Below, one piece after another: positions 40,073 to 49,162 of a DNA stretch of 64,000 nucleotides. The notes under the pieces are model-generated. The model saw only the letters and a program-made list of their open reading frames with translations. It was not told the DNA's origin and did no database searches. The stretch is from the NCBI RefSeq assembly GCF_009707515.1, contig NZ_WLYI01000023.1:1-64000 (forward strand). The letters are read 5' to 3'. The translations under genes and the position numbers were made by a program. Origin of the DNA: Pseudomonas karstica (GTDB lineage Bacteria > Pseudomonadota > Gammaproteobacteria > Pseudomonadales > Pseudomonadaceae). Every line of letters begins with the position of its first letter. Position 1 is the stretch's first letter.

Positions 40073-41194
40073 AGCAACCGCGTCCGAAAACCCCATTACG
40101 TTTTCCTGCTCGCTCGCCTGCACCATCGTCCCCAGGCCAGCGACACAGACATTCTCGACGGCGCAATACACGGAATACAAACAGCAGGAACACTACGCAT
40201 TGCAAACTCTAAAAACCGCTGCAAACTTGCCATACGTGAGCAATATGAAACAGAACCTTCCAACCTTTTTAACGCAACTTGCTTAAGCACCCGACCTTGC
40301 AGCGCCGCCAGTTCTGGAATACTTCCGTTGCTCGCCAGCGCTGCATTTACAAATGCATACCCCTCCCACCATGGTATTTGACAAGCAATCCCATTATTCA
40401 ATGAATCACCTTAAATCCTCATGCGCGGATGAGACAAAAGCAATCACAGCACCTCATAATGACATTTCATTTCTCGAAGACTTATGTAAAAACATAAAAA
40501 AGTTGCGTACATAGCTGATGGCCTATATAGCATGGGCGGTGTTGCTGACGTGGAAAGCCTCCTCTACCTAAAGTCACGTTATGGGCTTTTCCTTTATCTA
40601 GATGACTCTCATGTTTTATCAGCAGTAGGAAGAGGTGGAAGTGGTCATGTACGACCACGACTATCACAGTTAGATGACCAAATTATTATAGTCGCTTCTT
40701 TAGGAAAATCGTTTGGAGCAAGCGGCGGCTTGATCATGCTTGGCAATGAACATCAAAAAGATTTCATACATCGCTATGGAGGACCCAGCAATTGGTCTCA
40801 GCGTTTGAATGCTGCCGCCATCGGAGCTGGGTTGGCATCCATTGAAATTCACAAAACAAATGAACTGTCTACTCTCCAAGAAAAACTCCAGAGCAACATC
40901 AACCTTTTTGATAGCTTAGTAAATACAGGGCAATCAGGAACTAGCACAGCCATCCGTTTAATCACTTGCGGCGAAGCCAAAATAGCAAACAAAATAGCTA
41001 CCAAGCTTGCTAACAAAAAATTCTTTACCTCAGCAGTATTTTTCCCTGTAGTACCACGAGAAAAAGCCGCCATACGTATTACACTACGAGCAGATATGAC
41101 CCACTCATTAATTAGATTATTCTGCAGCCAACTGACGAATTTAATGAAAGAGCACAACGATGGCAAACACTCATTACTGCGCAGCGACATATAA
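40073..41194 (+). pseudogene. Decayed alpha-oxoamine synthase (PLP-dependent, AONS/CqsA-like)
   Basis: Three consecutive segments read as one protein in shifting frames: 40073-40381 (DILDGAIHGIQTAGTLRIANSKNRC...SSGILPLLASAAFTNA), 40371-40514 (MVFDKQSHYSMNHLKSSCADETKAITAPHNDISFLEDLCK) and 40490-41194 (KHKKVAYIADGLYSMGG...FLYLDDSH...ASLGKSFGASGG). The last holds the PLP Asp/His and Lys region. The outer two share a frame; a +1 near TCCCACC and a -1 in an A-run shift the middle. The conserved N-terminus and start codon are missing. The region is AT-rich against its neighbours. It would have condensed an amino acid with an acyl thioester. Homopolymer sequencing errors could explain the indels but not the missing N-terminus. 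Confidence 0.75.
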
Positions 41195-41336
41195 TCACCC
41201 ACAACCATAATATTTATAACACTCTAAACACAGTATTGAGCGTTGATAGATTAAATTCTTACACGGTCAAAACTTCGTGGTCAGCACGCCTCCATTTTTT
41301 TTGTTGGAGGCGCTCTACAAAAAGGATGTTCTGCTC

Positions 41337-42494
41337 TTGAAAAGCACCACAACCCTGACAATCGCCTGCAGCGCGGCCTTTCTGTCCCAGGTGGGTATTA
41401 GCAGTTATTTGCCCGCCGTCCCGGCGATTGCCCAATCCTTGCCAGCCGCCGAAAATCAAGTGGCGCTGGCACTGGCGGTGTATCTGATCGGCATGGCGCT
41501 GCCGATGCTGTTGTGGGGCAGCCTCGGGGAGCGGCTGGGCAGGAAACCGGTGTTGCTGACGGCGCTGGGCCTGTATGCCGTGGCCAGTGCGGCCATACCA
41601 TCGGCGTACACCATTGAGTCCTTCCTTTCACTGCGGCTGATCCAGGGGCTGGGCGCAGGCGGTGTCTCGGTGATGGCGAGGGTACTGATCCGCGACAGCT
41701 TCAGCGGTGCGCTACTGGCCAAGGGGTTATCGTGGCTGGGAATGACCTTTGTGATCGCCTTGGGAATTGGCCAGTTCATCGGCTCGTTGCTACAGGTAGC
41801 GTTCGGTTGGGCAGCCATTTTTTATGGACTGGCATTCGCGGCCATCGGGTTGATGATTTCGTTGCAGTGGGTAACCTTCCCGGTATGGGTGAAAACCTCC
41901 GGGCAAATGCCCGCTTGGCGAATCTACGGCACGATCCTGCGTCATCCGGCGTTTCTACGGGCGGCCCTGATCGGCGGCTTGGGTTATGGAGTGATCATCG
42001 CCTTCAACACCTATGCACCGTTGATTCTGCAAGGGCGATTCGAGTGGAGCGCGGCGCAATATGGGCTGCTGGGCTGGCCGATCAGTGGCGCCTATTTGGC
42101 GGGCGCGCTGATGGTCAATCGCTGCGTCGCACGTATCGGGCGCCTGTCGATGATGAGCTGGGGCATGGCGCTGGTGATGATTGGCAGCGCGACAATGTTG
42201 CTCGGCAGTTTGTTCGCTGGCGGTCTGGCGATCCTGTTGTGGCTGCCGTATTGCCTGGCAGTATTCGGTCAGTCGATGAGTTATCCCATCAGCTTGTCCC
42301 TGGCCAATGACAGGTCGCCGGTGAGCGGCTCCTACGCCATGGCCTTGAGCGGTTTCATACATCAGTTGATGGCTGCGACTATAGGTGGCGTAGCCAGCCT
42401 TCTGGCCAGCCAGCAGGCCTGGCCACTGGCGCTGCTGTGTGTAGCGCTGGCGGGCGGCGCACTGTTATGCGTCGCCCGATCCCGAGCCGATTAA
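41337..42494 (+). CDS. MFS exporter of the Bcr/CflA (DHA1) type
   Basis: A roughly 385-residue transporter with twelve hydrophobic segments. YLPAVPAIAQSLPAAENQVALALAVYLIGMALPMLLWGSLGERLGRKPVLLTALGLYA holds the DHA1 G-x-L-x-D/E-R-x-G-R-K-P loop, and SLRLIQGLGAGGVSVMARVLIRDSF is the Bcr-type motif C region. No ATG fits; TTG at 41337 after AAAGGATG gives the best N-terminus, with GTG 41277 as an alternative. It follows the decayed synthase gene, and could have exported that product. Confidence 0.82.
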   Translation: MKSTTTLTIACSAAFLSQVGISSYLPAVPAIAQSLPAAENQVALALAVYLIGMALPMLLWGSLGERLGRKPVLLTALGLYAVASAAIPSAYTIESFLSLRLIQGLGAGGVSVMARVLIRDSFSGALLAKGLSWLGMTFVIALGIGQFIGSLLQVAFGWAAIFYGLAFAAIGLMISLQWVTFPVWVKTSGQMPAWRIYGTILRHPAFLRAALIGGLGYGVIIAFNTYAPLILQGRFEWSAAQYGLLGWPISGAYLAGALMVNRCVARIGRLSMMSWGMALVMIGSATMLLGSLFAGGLAILLWLPYCLAVFGQSMSYPISLSLANDRSPVSGSYAMALSGFIHQLMAATIGGVASLLASQQAWPLALLCVALAGGALLCVARSRAD

Positions 42495-42632
42495 AACCCG
42501 CTGCGAAAGATCTGTTCAAGCTGACGCTGATTGCTAAAAGACTGTCCTGCCCCGCCTGCGGCATCTTGATCAAGATCAAGCCCTGCTCATGATAAAGTCA
42601 GCGCCCAGCCGCTTTTGAGTAGACCCGCCGCA

Positions 42633-43649
42633 ATGAAGGATTTCCAGGATGTTGACGCCCCTCTTGAAGACTGGAGCACCTTGCGCGACAGCACTGCCTT
42701 CAATGGGATTCTGATCGGCAACGGCGCCAGCCGCGCGGTGTGGGAAGACTTTTCCTACGACTCGCTGTTTGAGAACGCCCGCACCGTGGAAGAAAAACCA
42801 TTGAGCCAGTCCGAACTGAGCGTGTTCGAGGCGATGCAAACCCGCAGTTTCGAGCAGGTGCTGGGGGCGCTGAAAACCACCAGCAGGGTCAACAAGGCCT
42901 TGGCGATCAGCTCGGCGGCGCCGCGCAATCGTTATTACGCGATCAAGGAAGCGCTGATCAACACCATCCATGGCGTGCATATCCCGTGGCGCCTGGTGCA
43001 GCCATCGACGTTGGTGACTATCCATCAGGAACTGGCCAGCTACTCCACGGTATTCACCAGTAATTATGACCTGCTCAACTACTGGTCGATCCTGCATGTG
43101 CCAGGCATTGATGACCTGTTTCGCAATGCCGATGCCAGCTTTGACCTGCGTAATACCGCCAGCGACACCACACGCATTCTCTACCTGCATGGCGGCCTGC
43201 ACCTGGTGCGCAACCTGGATGGCACAGCGCGTAGATTGCCGACCACCGACAGCACCTTGCTGAGCAGTTTTGCGATCAACAATACGATCAAGACCTTGGA
43301 CGATGTACCGCTGTTTGTCAGCGAAGGCAAGGTCGAGGAGAAGCTCAAGACCATTCGCAGCTCGGATTACCTATCGTTCTGCTACGAGCAGTTGCTGAAC
43401 CATGAAGGCGCACTGTGCATCTTCGGCCATGACCTGGGGCCGCAGGATACTCATCTGGTGCAGGCGATCCGCCAGGCCAGGGTGAAGACCCTGGCAATTT
43501 CAGTGTTTGGTCGTAGCGAAGCTTTCATCCGGCAGCAGAAACGGCGTTATGCAGGGTTGTTTGAAGGGATGGACGTGCAGTTGCGGTTTTTTGCGGCGCG
43601 CAGCCATGCGTTGGGCAATCCGGCGCTATCGGTCCCTGTTGAACGTTGA
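42633..43649 (+). CDS. DUF4917 family protein (SIR2-like fold)
   Basis: A 338-residue protein of the DUF4917 family. Segments ILIGNGASRAVWEDFSY (N-terminus), VFTSNYDLLNYW, ILYLHGGLHL and CIFGHDLGPQDTHLV correspond to the nucleotide-binding GAG-S, N-x-D, LHG and late Gly motifs of SIR2-like proteins, so NAD+ binding or cleavage is plausible. No second effector domain is attached and no defence partner is adjacent. ATG at 42633 was chosen over TTG at 42615; neither has a clear ribosome-binding site. Confidence 0.75.
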   Translation: MKDFQDVDAPLEDWSTLRDSTAFNGILIGNGASRAVWEDFSYDSLFENARTVEEKPLSQSELSVFEAMQTRSFEQVLGALKTTSRVNKALAISSAAPRNRYYAIKEALINTIHGVHIPWRLVQPSTLVTIHQELASYSTVFTSNYDLLNYWSILHVPGIDDLFRNADASFDLRNTASDTTRILYLHGGLHLVRNLDGTARRLPTTDSTLLSSFAINNTIKTLDDVPLFVSEGKVEEKLKTIRSSDYLSFCYEQLLNHEGALCIFGHDLGPQDTHLVQAIRQARVKTLAISVFGRSEAFIRQQKRRYAGLFEGMDVQLRFFAARSHALGNPALSVPVER

Positions 43650-43718
43650 GCTCTTTGTAGGCGCGAGGAAACGCCTAGTGCTTGCTCACGCCTGACACCA
43701 ATGGTGCCCTCAGGTTTT

Positions 43719-43740
43719 TCGCGAGCAAGCTCGCTCCTAC
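43719..43740. repeat. REP palindrome (GTAGGAGCGAGC type)
   Basis: The inverted orientation of the same element as at 5.27 kb, core GCGAGC-AA-GCTCGC at 43721-43734. It touches the 3' end of the XRE-cupin gene, between two convergent genes. Confidence 0.75.
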
Positions 43741-44276
43741 TCGCTGCTGTGCACCACCACCAACAACTGCGCCTGTACCTCCCCTACCGACCTGATCCGA
43801 TGGGGTTTCTGCGCATTAAAGTGCAGCGCATCCCCGCGTTCCAGAATTACCCGTTCGTTCATGAAATCCACCTCCACACGGCCTTCATGGACAAACAGAA
43901 ACTCCTCCCCCAGATGCTCCTTGAAGGTCTTGTCGATGAACTCGGCCGGCGGATAGATGATGAACGGTAACAGGCTACGCTCGCTGACCTGATGAGCCAG
44001 AACCGCGTAACCCGGTGACGCATCAGTGCCGGACAGTGCCTGGCGTTCGTGACTACGCACCAGGCTGTAATTATCGAGGCTGACGCTGTCTTCGCTGAAC
44101 AGTTCTTCGACCTTCACGTTCAGCGCCTTGGCCAGTTTCAGTGCGGCAGCAATCGATGGCGTATTGAGCCCGCGCTCGACTTTCGATAGGTAGCTCTTGG
44201 TCATCCCGGACTTTTGCGCCAGGGCCTCCAAGGTCACACCAAGTTTTTTTCTCAGTATTTTCAAACGGATAGACAT
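43737..44276 (-). CDS. XRE-family regulator with C-terminal cupin
   Basis: A 179-residue regulator. The N-terminal helix-turn-helix is MSIRLKILRKKLGVTLEALAQKSGMTKSYLSKVERGLNTPSIAAALKLAKALNV, and the C-terminal cupin (FIIYPPAEFIDKTFKEHLGEEFLFVHEGRVEVDFMNERVILERGDALHFNAQKPHRIRSV) is the ligand-sensing domain. It is divergent from the aldolase/DHDPS operon, across a region with three TGACAC-type half-sites, and likely regulates both directions. Confidence 0.9.
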   Translation of the reverse strand: MSIRLKILRKKLGVTLEALAQKSGMTKSYLSKVERGLNTPSIAAALKLAKALNVKVEELFSEDSVSLDNYSLVRSHERQALSGTDASPGYAVLAHQVSERSLLPFIIYPPAEFIDKTFKEHLGEEFLFVHEGRVEVDFMNERVILERGDALHFNAQKPHRIRSVGEVQAQLLVVVHSSE

Positions 44277-44320
44277 GTGCAGCAGTTAATCCATAAAAGA
44301 GGCGATGAGGAGCGCTTGTC

Positions 44321-44358
44321 AATGACACTTTGTGTCATATAGTATTTTAAGTGTCATT
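44321..44358. promoter_or_regulatory. Candidate XRE-cupin operator with three half-sites
   Basis: AATGACACTT (44321-44330) and its exact reverse complement AAGTGTCATT (44349-44358) flank an extra GTGTCA (44332-44337) that pairs with the first as TGACAC-TTT-GTGTCA. The cluster lies 45 bases from the regulator start and 78 bases from the aldolase start. Confidence 0.65.
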
Positions 44359-44435
44359 TGCGTTCCCCTACGACCTTGCAAGCAGCGGGAGACCAGCAAA
44401 TCCGACGTCCATTGAATCACCCAAAGGACACCGAT

Positions 44436-45218
44436 ATGGCCAAGACATTAGCACTCCCCAAAGACCAACTGGTCAAGCAAGCGCTGAGCCAGATGCAAAA
44501 CACCCTGGCGGATAATACGTGGACCGACCGGCAAAAGCTGGCGTTGACCTGCCGTATCTTGTTCGAGAACGGCCATGACTCCGGCCTTGCCGGCCAGATC
44601 ACCGCCCGCGGACCGCAGCCTGGCACCTACTACACCCAGCAACTGGGCCTGGGTTTTGATGAGATCACCGCCAGCAATCTGCTGCTGGTCAACAAAGACT
44701 TGGAAGTCCTTGAAGGCCATGGCATGCCCAACCCGGCCAACCGCTTTCACAGCTGGGTCTACCGTGGCCGGCCGGATGTGAACTGCATCATCCACACCCA
44801 CCCGACCCACATTGCCGCGTTGTCGATGCTGGAAGTACCGCTGCAGGTGTCCCACATGGACCTCTGCCCGCTGTATGAAGATTGCGCCTTCCTGCAAGCC
44901 TGGCCCGGCATTCCCGTAGGCAATGAAGAAGGGGAAATCATCACCACCGCCCTGGGGGACAAGCGCGCCATTTTGCTTTCTCACCACGGCCAACTGTCCA
45001 CCGGGACCAGCATCGAGGAAGCCTGCGTAATCGCACAGTTGATCGAGCGTGCGGCCAAGTTGCAGTTATTGGCGATGTCGGCTGGCACCATCAAGCCGAT
45101 CCTGCCAGCCCTGGGGCGCGAGGCCCATGCCTGGATCTCCAAGCCCAAGCGCCACGGCGCCGCGTTCAACTACTACGCTCGGCAGAACCTGCGTCAACAC
45201 GCCGACTGCCTGAACTGA
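44436..45218 (+). CDS. Class II aldolase/adducin family protein
   Basis: A 260-residue protein with the class II aldolase fold. Zinc-ligand-like His residues are in VNCIIHTHPTHIAALSM, with a third in LLSHHGQLSTG, and DEITASNLLLVN is the family loop. Members act as aldolases, decarboxylases or dehydratases on sugar or short acids. ATG at 44436 was chosen, matching MAKTLALPKDQL. It is 25 bases ahead of a DHDPS-family gene, so the pair likely degrades one compound. Confidence 0.83.
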   Translation: MAKTLALPKDQLVKQALSQMQNTLADNTWTDRQKLALTCRILFENGHDSGLAGQITARGPQPGTYYTQQLGLGFDEITASNLLLVNKDLEVLEGHGMPNPANRFHSWVYRGRPDVNCIIHTHPTHIAALSMLEVPLQVSHMDLCPLYEDCAFLQAWPGIPVGNEEGEIITTALGDKRAILLSHHGQLSTGTSIEEACVIAQLIERAAKLQLLAMSAGTIKPILPALGREAHAWISKPKRHGAAFNYYARQNLRQHADCLN

Positions 45219-45243
45219 ACCCCCTTTTTACCGGAGACCTTCC

Positions 45244-46131
45244 ATGTCCAGTCCCTCTATTCACGGCATCATCGGCTACACCATCAGCCCTTTCAGCGCC
45301 GATGGCGAACGCATTGACCTCGATGCCCTGGGCCATTCCATTGACCGTTTGATCGACAGCGGCGTACACGCCATCGCCCCTCTGGGCAGCACCGGCGAAG
45401 GCGCTTACCTGAGCGATACGGAGTGGGATGAGATCAGCGCCTACAGCATTCAAAAAGTCGCCAAGCGCGTGCCGACCATCGTCAGCGTGTCCGACCTGAC
45501 CACCGCCAAGGCCGTGCGCCGCGCACGCTTCGCCGAAGCCCATGGCGCGGACGTGGTGATGGTACTGCCAGCCTCTTACTGGAAACTCAGCGAGGCGGAA
45601 ATCCTCGCTCACTACGCAACCATCGGCGATAGCGTCGGTGTGCCGATCATGCTCTATAACAACCCGGCCACCAGCGGTACCGACATGTCGGTGGATTTGA
45701 TCCTGCGGATCTTCAAGCACGTCGACAACGTGACCATGGTCAAGGAGAGCACCGGCGACATCCAGCGCATGCACCAACTGCAGCGCCTGAGCGACGGCCA
45801 GGTGCCGTTCTACAATGGTTGCAACCCGCTGGCCCTGGAAGCGTTTGCCGCCGGCGCCAAGGGCTGGTGCACCGCCGCGCCGAACCTGATTCCACAACTC
45901 AACCTGGACTTGTACCAGGCAGTGCTGGACAACGATCTGACAAAGGCACGGGCGTTGTTTTATCGCCAGTTGCCATTGCTGGAGTTCATTCTCAAGGGCG
46001 GCCTGCCGGCGACGATCAAAGCGGGATTGCGGCTCGTGGGATTGGAGGCGGGAAATCCACGGTTGCCGGTGTTCCCGTTGGGTGAGGCACAGCGCAGTCA
46101 GCTACAACAACTGCTAACCGTATTGCGTTAA
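45244..46131 (+). CDS. Dihydrodipicolinate synthase-family lyase
   Basis: A 295-residue pyruvate-type class I lyase. Schiff-base Lys is in VTMVKESTGD, Tyr in IMLYNNPATSG, and PLGSTGEGAYLSDTEW is the carboxylate loop. It is a paralogue of the hydroxyproline deaminase in this window but clearly divergent, and is a catabolic rather than lysine-synthesis type by context. It is co-transcribed with the aldolase and ends before a terminator. Confidence 0.87.
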   Translation: MSSPSIHGIIGYTISPFSADGERIDLDALGHSIDRLIDSGVHAIAPLGSTGEGAYLSDTEWDEISAYSIQKVAKRVPTIVSVSDLTTAKAVRRARFAEAHGADVVMVLPASYWKLSEAEILAHYATIGDSVGVPIMLYNNPATSGTDMSVDLILRIFKHVDNVTMVKESTGDIQRMHQLQRLSDGQVPFYNGCNPLALEAFAAGAKGWCTAAPNLIPQLNLDLYQAVLDNDLTKARALFYRQLPLLEFILKGGLPATIKAGLRLVGLEAGNPRLPVFPLGEAQRSQLQQLLTVLR

Positions 46132-46173
46132 TCCCCACACTTGATCGGCGCTAACCTTGAGGTTTCACCAGGC

Positions 46174-46206
46174 AAAAAAAAGCGGTGCACCGACCAAGTG
46201 CACCGC
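46174..46206. terminator. Bidirectional terminator between the DHDPS-family gene and eda
   Basis: GCGGTGCAC (46182-46190) pairs with GTGCACCGC (46198-46206). Eight As on the left become a T-run for the reverse-strand eda transcript. Confidence 0.85.
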
Positions 46207-46247
46207 AAAAGCCGTAGAACACAGCAACAACGATTCGGTAATTCCAA

Positions 46248-46913
46248 TCAGTCCAGCAACGCCAGTGCCTCGGCGGTGGTTTCCTGGATGCGGGCCCAGT
46301 CGCCGTTCTTGATCCACTGCGGATCAAGCATCCAGCTACCGCCCACGCACATCACGTTTTTCAACGCCATGTAGCTCTTGATATTGGCCGGGCTCACGCC
46401 ACCCGTCGGGCAGAATTTCACTTCGCCAAATGGGCCTCCCAAGGCCTTGATGGCAGCAACGCCACCGCTGACTTCCGCCGGGAACAGCTTGAAGCGCCGA
46501 TAGCCCAGACCGTAGCCTTCCATGATGCCGGAGGCATTGCTGATGCCGGGCAGCAGCGGGATCTGACTGTGCACCGAGGCTTCCAGCAGGTCACGGGTAA
46601 TGCCTGGTGTGACGATAAATTGCGAACCCGCCACTTCCGCTGCTTCCAGCATATGGCGATCCAGCACGGTGCCAGCACCAGTGCACAGTTCCGGACGCTG
46701 CTCGCGCAGCACTTGGATGGCCTTGAGGCCGAACTGTGAACGCAGGGTCACTTCCAACGCCGTCAAACCACCCGCGGCCAAGGCATCGGCCAAGGGCAAA
46801 ATGTCCTGTTCGCGGGCAATAGTGATCACCGGCAAGATCCGCGCCTTGGCGCAGAGACTGTCGATCAAGGCAATTTTGTCCGCCATGGAAACGGTAGGTT
46901 GAGGGCTTTTCAT
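46248..46913 (-). CDS. eda: 2-dehydro-3-deoxy-6-phosphogluconate (KDPG) aldolase
   Basis: A 221-residue aldolase that splits KDPG into pyruvate and glyceraldehyde 3-phosphate, the last Entner-Doudoroff step. Glu in LTALEVTLRS and the Schiff-base Lys in RFKLFPAE are present, as are GAGTVLD and CPTGGVSPAN. AAGGA lies eight bases before the chosen ATG; an alternative ATG at 46934 overlaps the pgl stop. It is the third gene of zwf-pgl-eda. Confidence 0.95.
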   Translation of the reverse strand: MKSPQPTVSMADKIALIDSLCAKARILPVITIAREQDILPLADALAAGGLTALEVTLRSQFGLKAIQVLREQRPELCTGAGTVLDRHMLEAAEVAGSQFIVTPGITRDLLEASVHSQIPLLPGISNASGIMEGYGLGYRRFKLFPAEVSGGVAAIKALGGPFGEVKFCPTGGVSPANIKSYMALKNVMCVGGSWMLDPQWIKNGDWARIQETTAEALALLD

Positions 46914-46930
46914 CGCGGCTGATCCTTGGC

Positions 46931-47644
46931 TCATGGGCACCAGTAAATCTCTAAAGTAGGTTGCAAAAACGCTCGAACCGGCATGCCGGCAACATCGTCA
47001 CTGGCGAGCGCTTCGCTCAGGGTAGTGAGTTTCGAGCTGCCGGAAATCGACAGCACGGTGTACTTGGCCGTGGTCAGCAGGGCGCGACTCATGGTCAGGC
47101 GCTGATGGGGCACGGTCGGCGCCAGCATCGGCCAGCAACGGCGACTGGCATCGGGCTGCAACGCTTCGTTCAGGTTCGGGCTGTTGGGAAACAGCGAGGC
47201 GGTGTGACCATCGTCGCCCATGCCCAGCACCAGCACATCAATGGCTGGCAACTCGGCCAGCAGGCGATCGGCCTGTTCGGCTGCTGCTTCCAGATTGGCG
47301 CTGGCGCTGTACAGGCTGAGGAACCTGGCTTTGGCCGCCGGGCCTTGCAGCAGGTATTTCTTCAGCAGGCCGGCGTTGCTGTCGGCATGTTCCACCGGCA
47401 CCCAGCGCTCGTCGGCCAGGGTGATGATCACCTTGGACCAATCCAGGCCTTGCTTCGCCAGGTTCTGGAAAAACGCCACCGGGCTGCGGCCTCCGGACAC
47501 CACCAGGACCGCTTCGCCGCGGGCGCTGATGGCAGCGCGTAGCTGTTCGGCCACGTCATTGGCCAAGCCGTCCGCCAGCAAGGCCGGCGTACGATACTCA
47601 TGGGCGCTGACACCCTGAGGCAGTTTCAATTCAGATATCGCCAT
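46931..47644 (-). CDS. pgl: 6-phosphogluconolactonase
   Basis: A 237-residue enzyme hydrolysing 6-phosphogluconolactone. VVSGGRSPVAFFQNL, ITLADERWVPVEHADSNAGLLKKYLL and VLGMGDDGHTASLFP are the phosphate-binding and catalytic blocks. The start at MAISELKLPQG has GGGAGG six bases upstream and overlaps the end of zwf by 14 bases. It is part of zwf-pgl-eda. Confidence 0.96.
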   Translation of the reverse strand: MAISELKLPQGVSAHEYRTPALLADGLANDVAEQLRAAISARGEAVLVVSGGRSPVAFFQNLAKQGLDWSKVIITLADERWVPVEHADSNAGLLKKYLLQGPAAKARFLSLYSASANLEAAAEQADRLLAELPAIDVLVLGMGDDGHTASLFPNSPNLNEALQPDASRRCWPMLAPTVPHQRLTMSRALLTTAKYTVLSISGSSKLTTLSEALASDDVAGMPVRAFLQPTLEIYWCP

Positions 47645-49097
47645 ACCACGACCTCCCATCCCGCGTGATCAGTGCAATGGAGCTCATCGGCCCCCAGGAA
47701 CCCGCCGCATACGGCTTGGGCGCATCACCGGATTTTTTCCAGCCGGCAATCAACTGGTCACACCACTTCCACGCGGCTTCGATTTCATCTTTACGGACAA
47801 ACAGGTTCTGATTGCCACGCATCACTTCCAGCAACAACCGTTCGTAGGCATCGGGAATCCGCGCACTGCGATAGGTATCGGAAAAATTCAATTGCAATGG
47901 CCCGCTGCGCAGTTGCATGCCCTTGTCCAGGCCCTGCTCCTTGGTCATCACTCGCAAGGAAATACCTTCGTCCGGTTGCAAGCGAATGATCAGTTTGTTG
48001 CTGATCTGCAAGCGCTGCTCGGGGGCGAAGATGTAGTGGGACGGCTCCTTGAAATGGATGACGATCTGCGACAGCTTTTGCGGCATGCGCTTGCCGGTGC
48101 GCAGGTAGAACGGCACGCCGGCCCAACGCCAGTTGCGAATATCGGCACGCAGGGCGACGAAGGTTTCAGTGTCGCTCTGGGTGTTGGAGTTCTCTTCTTC
48201 GAGATAACCCGGCACCGGTTTGCCAGCGCTGTAGCCGGCGATGTACTGGCCGCGGACCACTTGGGTGGTCAGGCCTTCCGGGCTAATGGGCGCCAACGCC
48301 TTGAGCACCTTGACCTTCTCGTCACGGATACTGTCAGCGGACAAGTCGGCGGGCGGGTCCATGGCGATCAGGCAAAGCAGTTGCAGCAGGTGATTCTGGA
48401 TCATGTCCCGCAACTGCCCGGCCTTGTCGAAATAACCCCAGCGGCCTTCGATCCCGACCTTCTCGGCCACGGTAATTTCCACGTGGGAGATGTAGTTCTG
48501 GTTCCATTGGGTTTCGAACAGGCTGTTGGCAAATCGCAGGGCGATCAGGTTCTGGACGGTCTCTTTGCCCAGGTAATGGTCGATGCGGTAGGTACGGTTT
48601 TCCGGAAAAAACTGCGCCACGGCATCGTTGACCTTGCGCGAAGACTCCAGGTCCGAGCCAATGGGTTTTTCCAGGACCACCCGGGTATTTTCTGCCAGGC
48701 CAACCTTGGACAGGTTTTCGCAGATCGCACCGTATACGGCCGCCGGGGTAGCAAAGTAAGCGATCAGGCGCTGCTCGCTGCCGGCTTTTTCGGCCAGGGC
48801 AACGTAGTCATCGGCTTTCATGAAGTCGACGTGCAGGTAGCTCAGGCGCGCCAGGAAGCGCTGGGCGACGGTTTCATCCAGCTCCTGGCCCACGTATTTG
48901 CGTAATTCTTTCTCGATATAAGCCAGGTGCTGTTGCTCGGACCCGGCTTCACGGGCCAGGGCCAGGATGCGGGTGTCGTCGTGCAAGAGCCCGGCGCCAT
49001 CGAGTTGATAGAGGGCAGGAAATAACTTGCGCAGCGCCAGATCACCCAAGGCGCCAAACAGGGCAAAGGTGCAGGGTTCTACGGTTATCAAAGGCAT
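47631..49097 (-). CDS. zwf: Glucose-6-phosphate 1-dehydrogenase
   Basis: A 488-residue NAD(P)-dependent enzyme making 6-phosphogluconolactone from glucose 6-phosphate. FALFGALGDLALRKLFPALYQL is the nucleotide site and RIDHYLGKETVQN holds the catalytic His/Lys region. It leads zwf-pgl-eda and is divergent from hexR. A HexR-like palindrome lies 66 bases upstream of its start. Confidence 0.98.
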   Translation of the reverse strand: MPLITVEPCTFALFGALGDLALRKLFPALYQLDGAGLLHDDTRILALAREAGSEQQHLAYIEKELRKYVGQELDETVAQRFLARLSYLHVDFMKADDYVALAEKAGSEQRLIAYFATPAAVYGAICENLSKVGLAENTRVVLEKPIGSDLESSRKVNDAVAQFFPENRTYRIDHYLGKETVQNLIALRFANSLFETQWNQNYISHVEITVAEKVGIEGRWGYFDKAGQLRDMIQNHLLQLLCLIAMDPPADLSADSIRDEKVKVLKALAPISPEGLTTQVVRGQYIAGYSAGKPVPGYLEEENSNTQSDTETFVALRADIRNWRWAGVPFYLRTGKRMPQKLSQIVIHFKEPSHYIFAPEQRLQISNKLIIRLQPDEGISLRVMTKEQGLDKGMQLRSGPLQLNFSDTYRSARIPDAYERLLLEVMRGNQNLFVRKDEIEAAWKWCDQLIAGWKKSGDAPKPYAAGSWGPMSSIALITRDGRSWYGDI

Positions 49098-49162
49098 GAT
49101 GTTTGTTCTTTTATCAAGTTAAGCTACAAATACCTTTTTTCAAGGCATCACTCAAGGAAAAA

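Noticed and set aside
40096..40401. Reverse-strand 101-codon frame near 40.2 kb
   Set aside because: The forward strand reads as the first segment of the decayed alpha-oxoamine synthase, with recognisable family blocks, so the reverse frame is a shadow.
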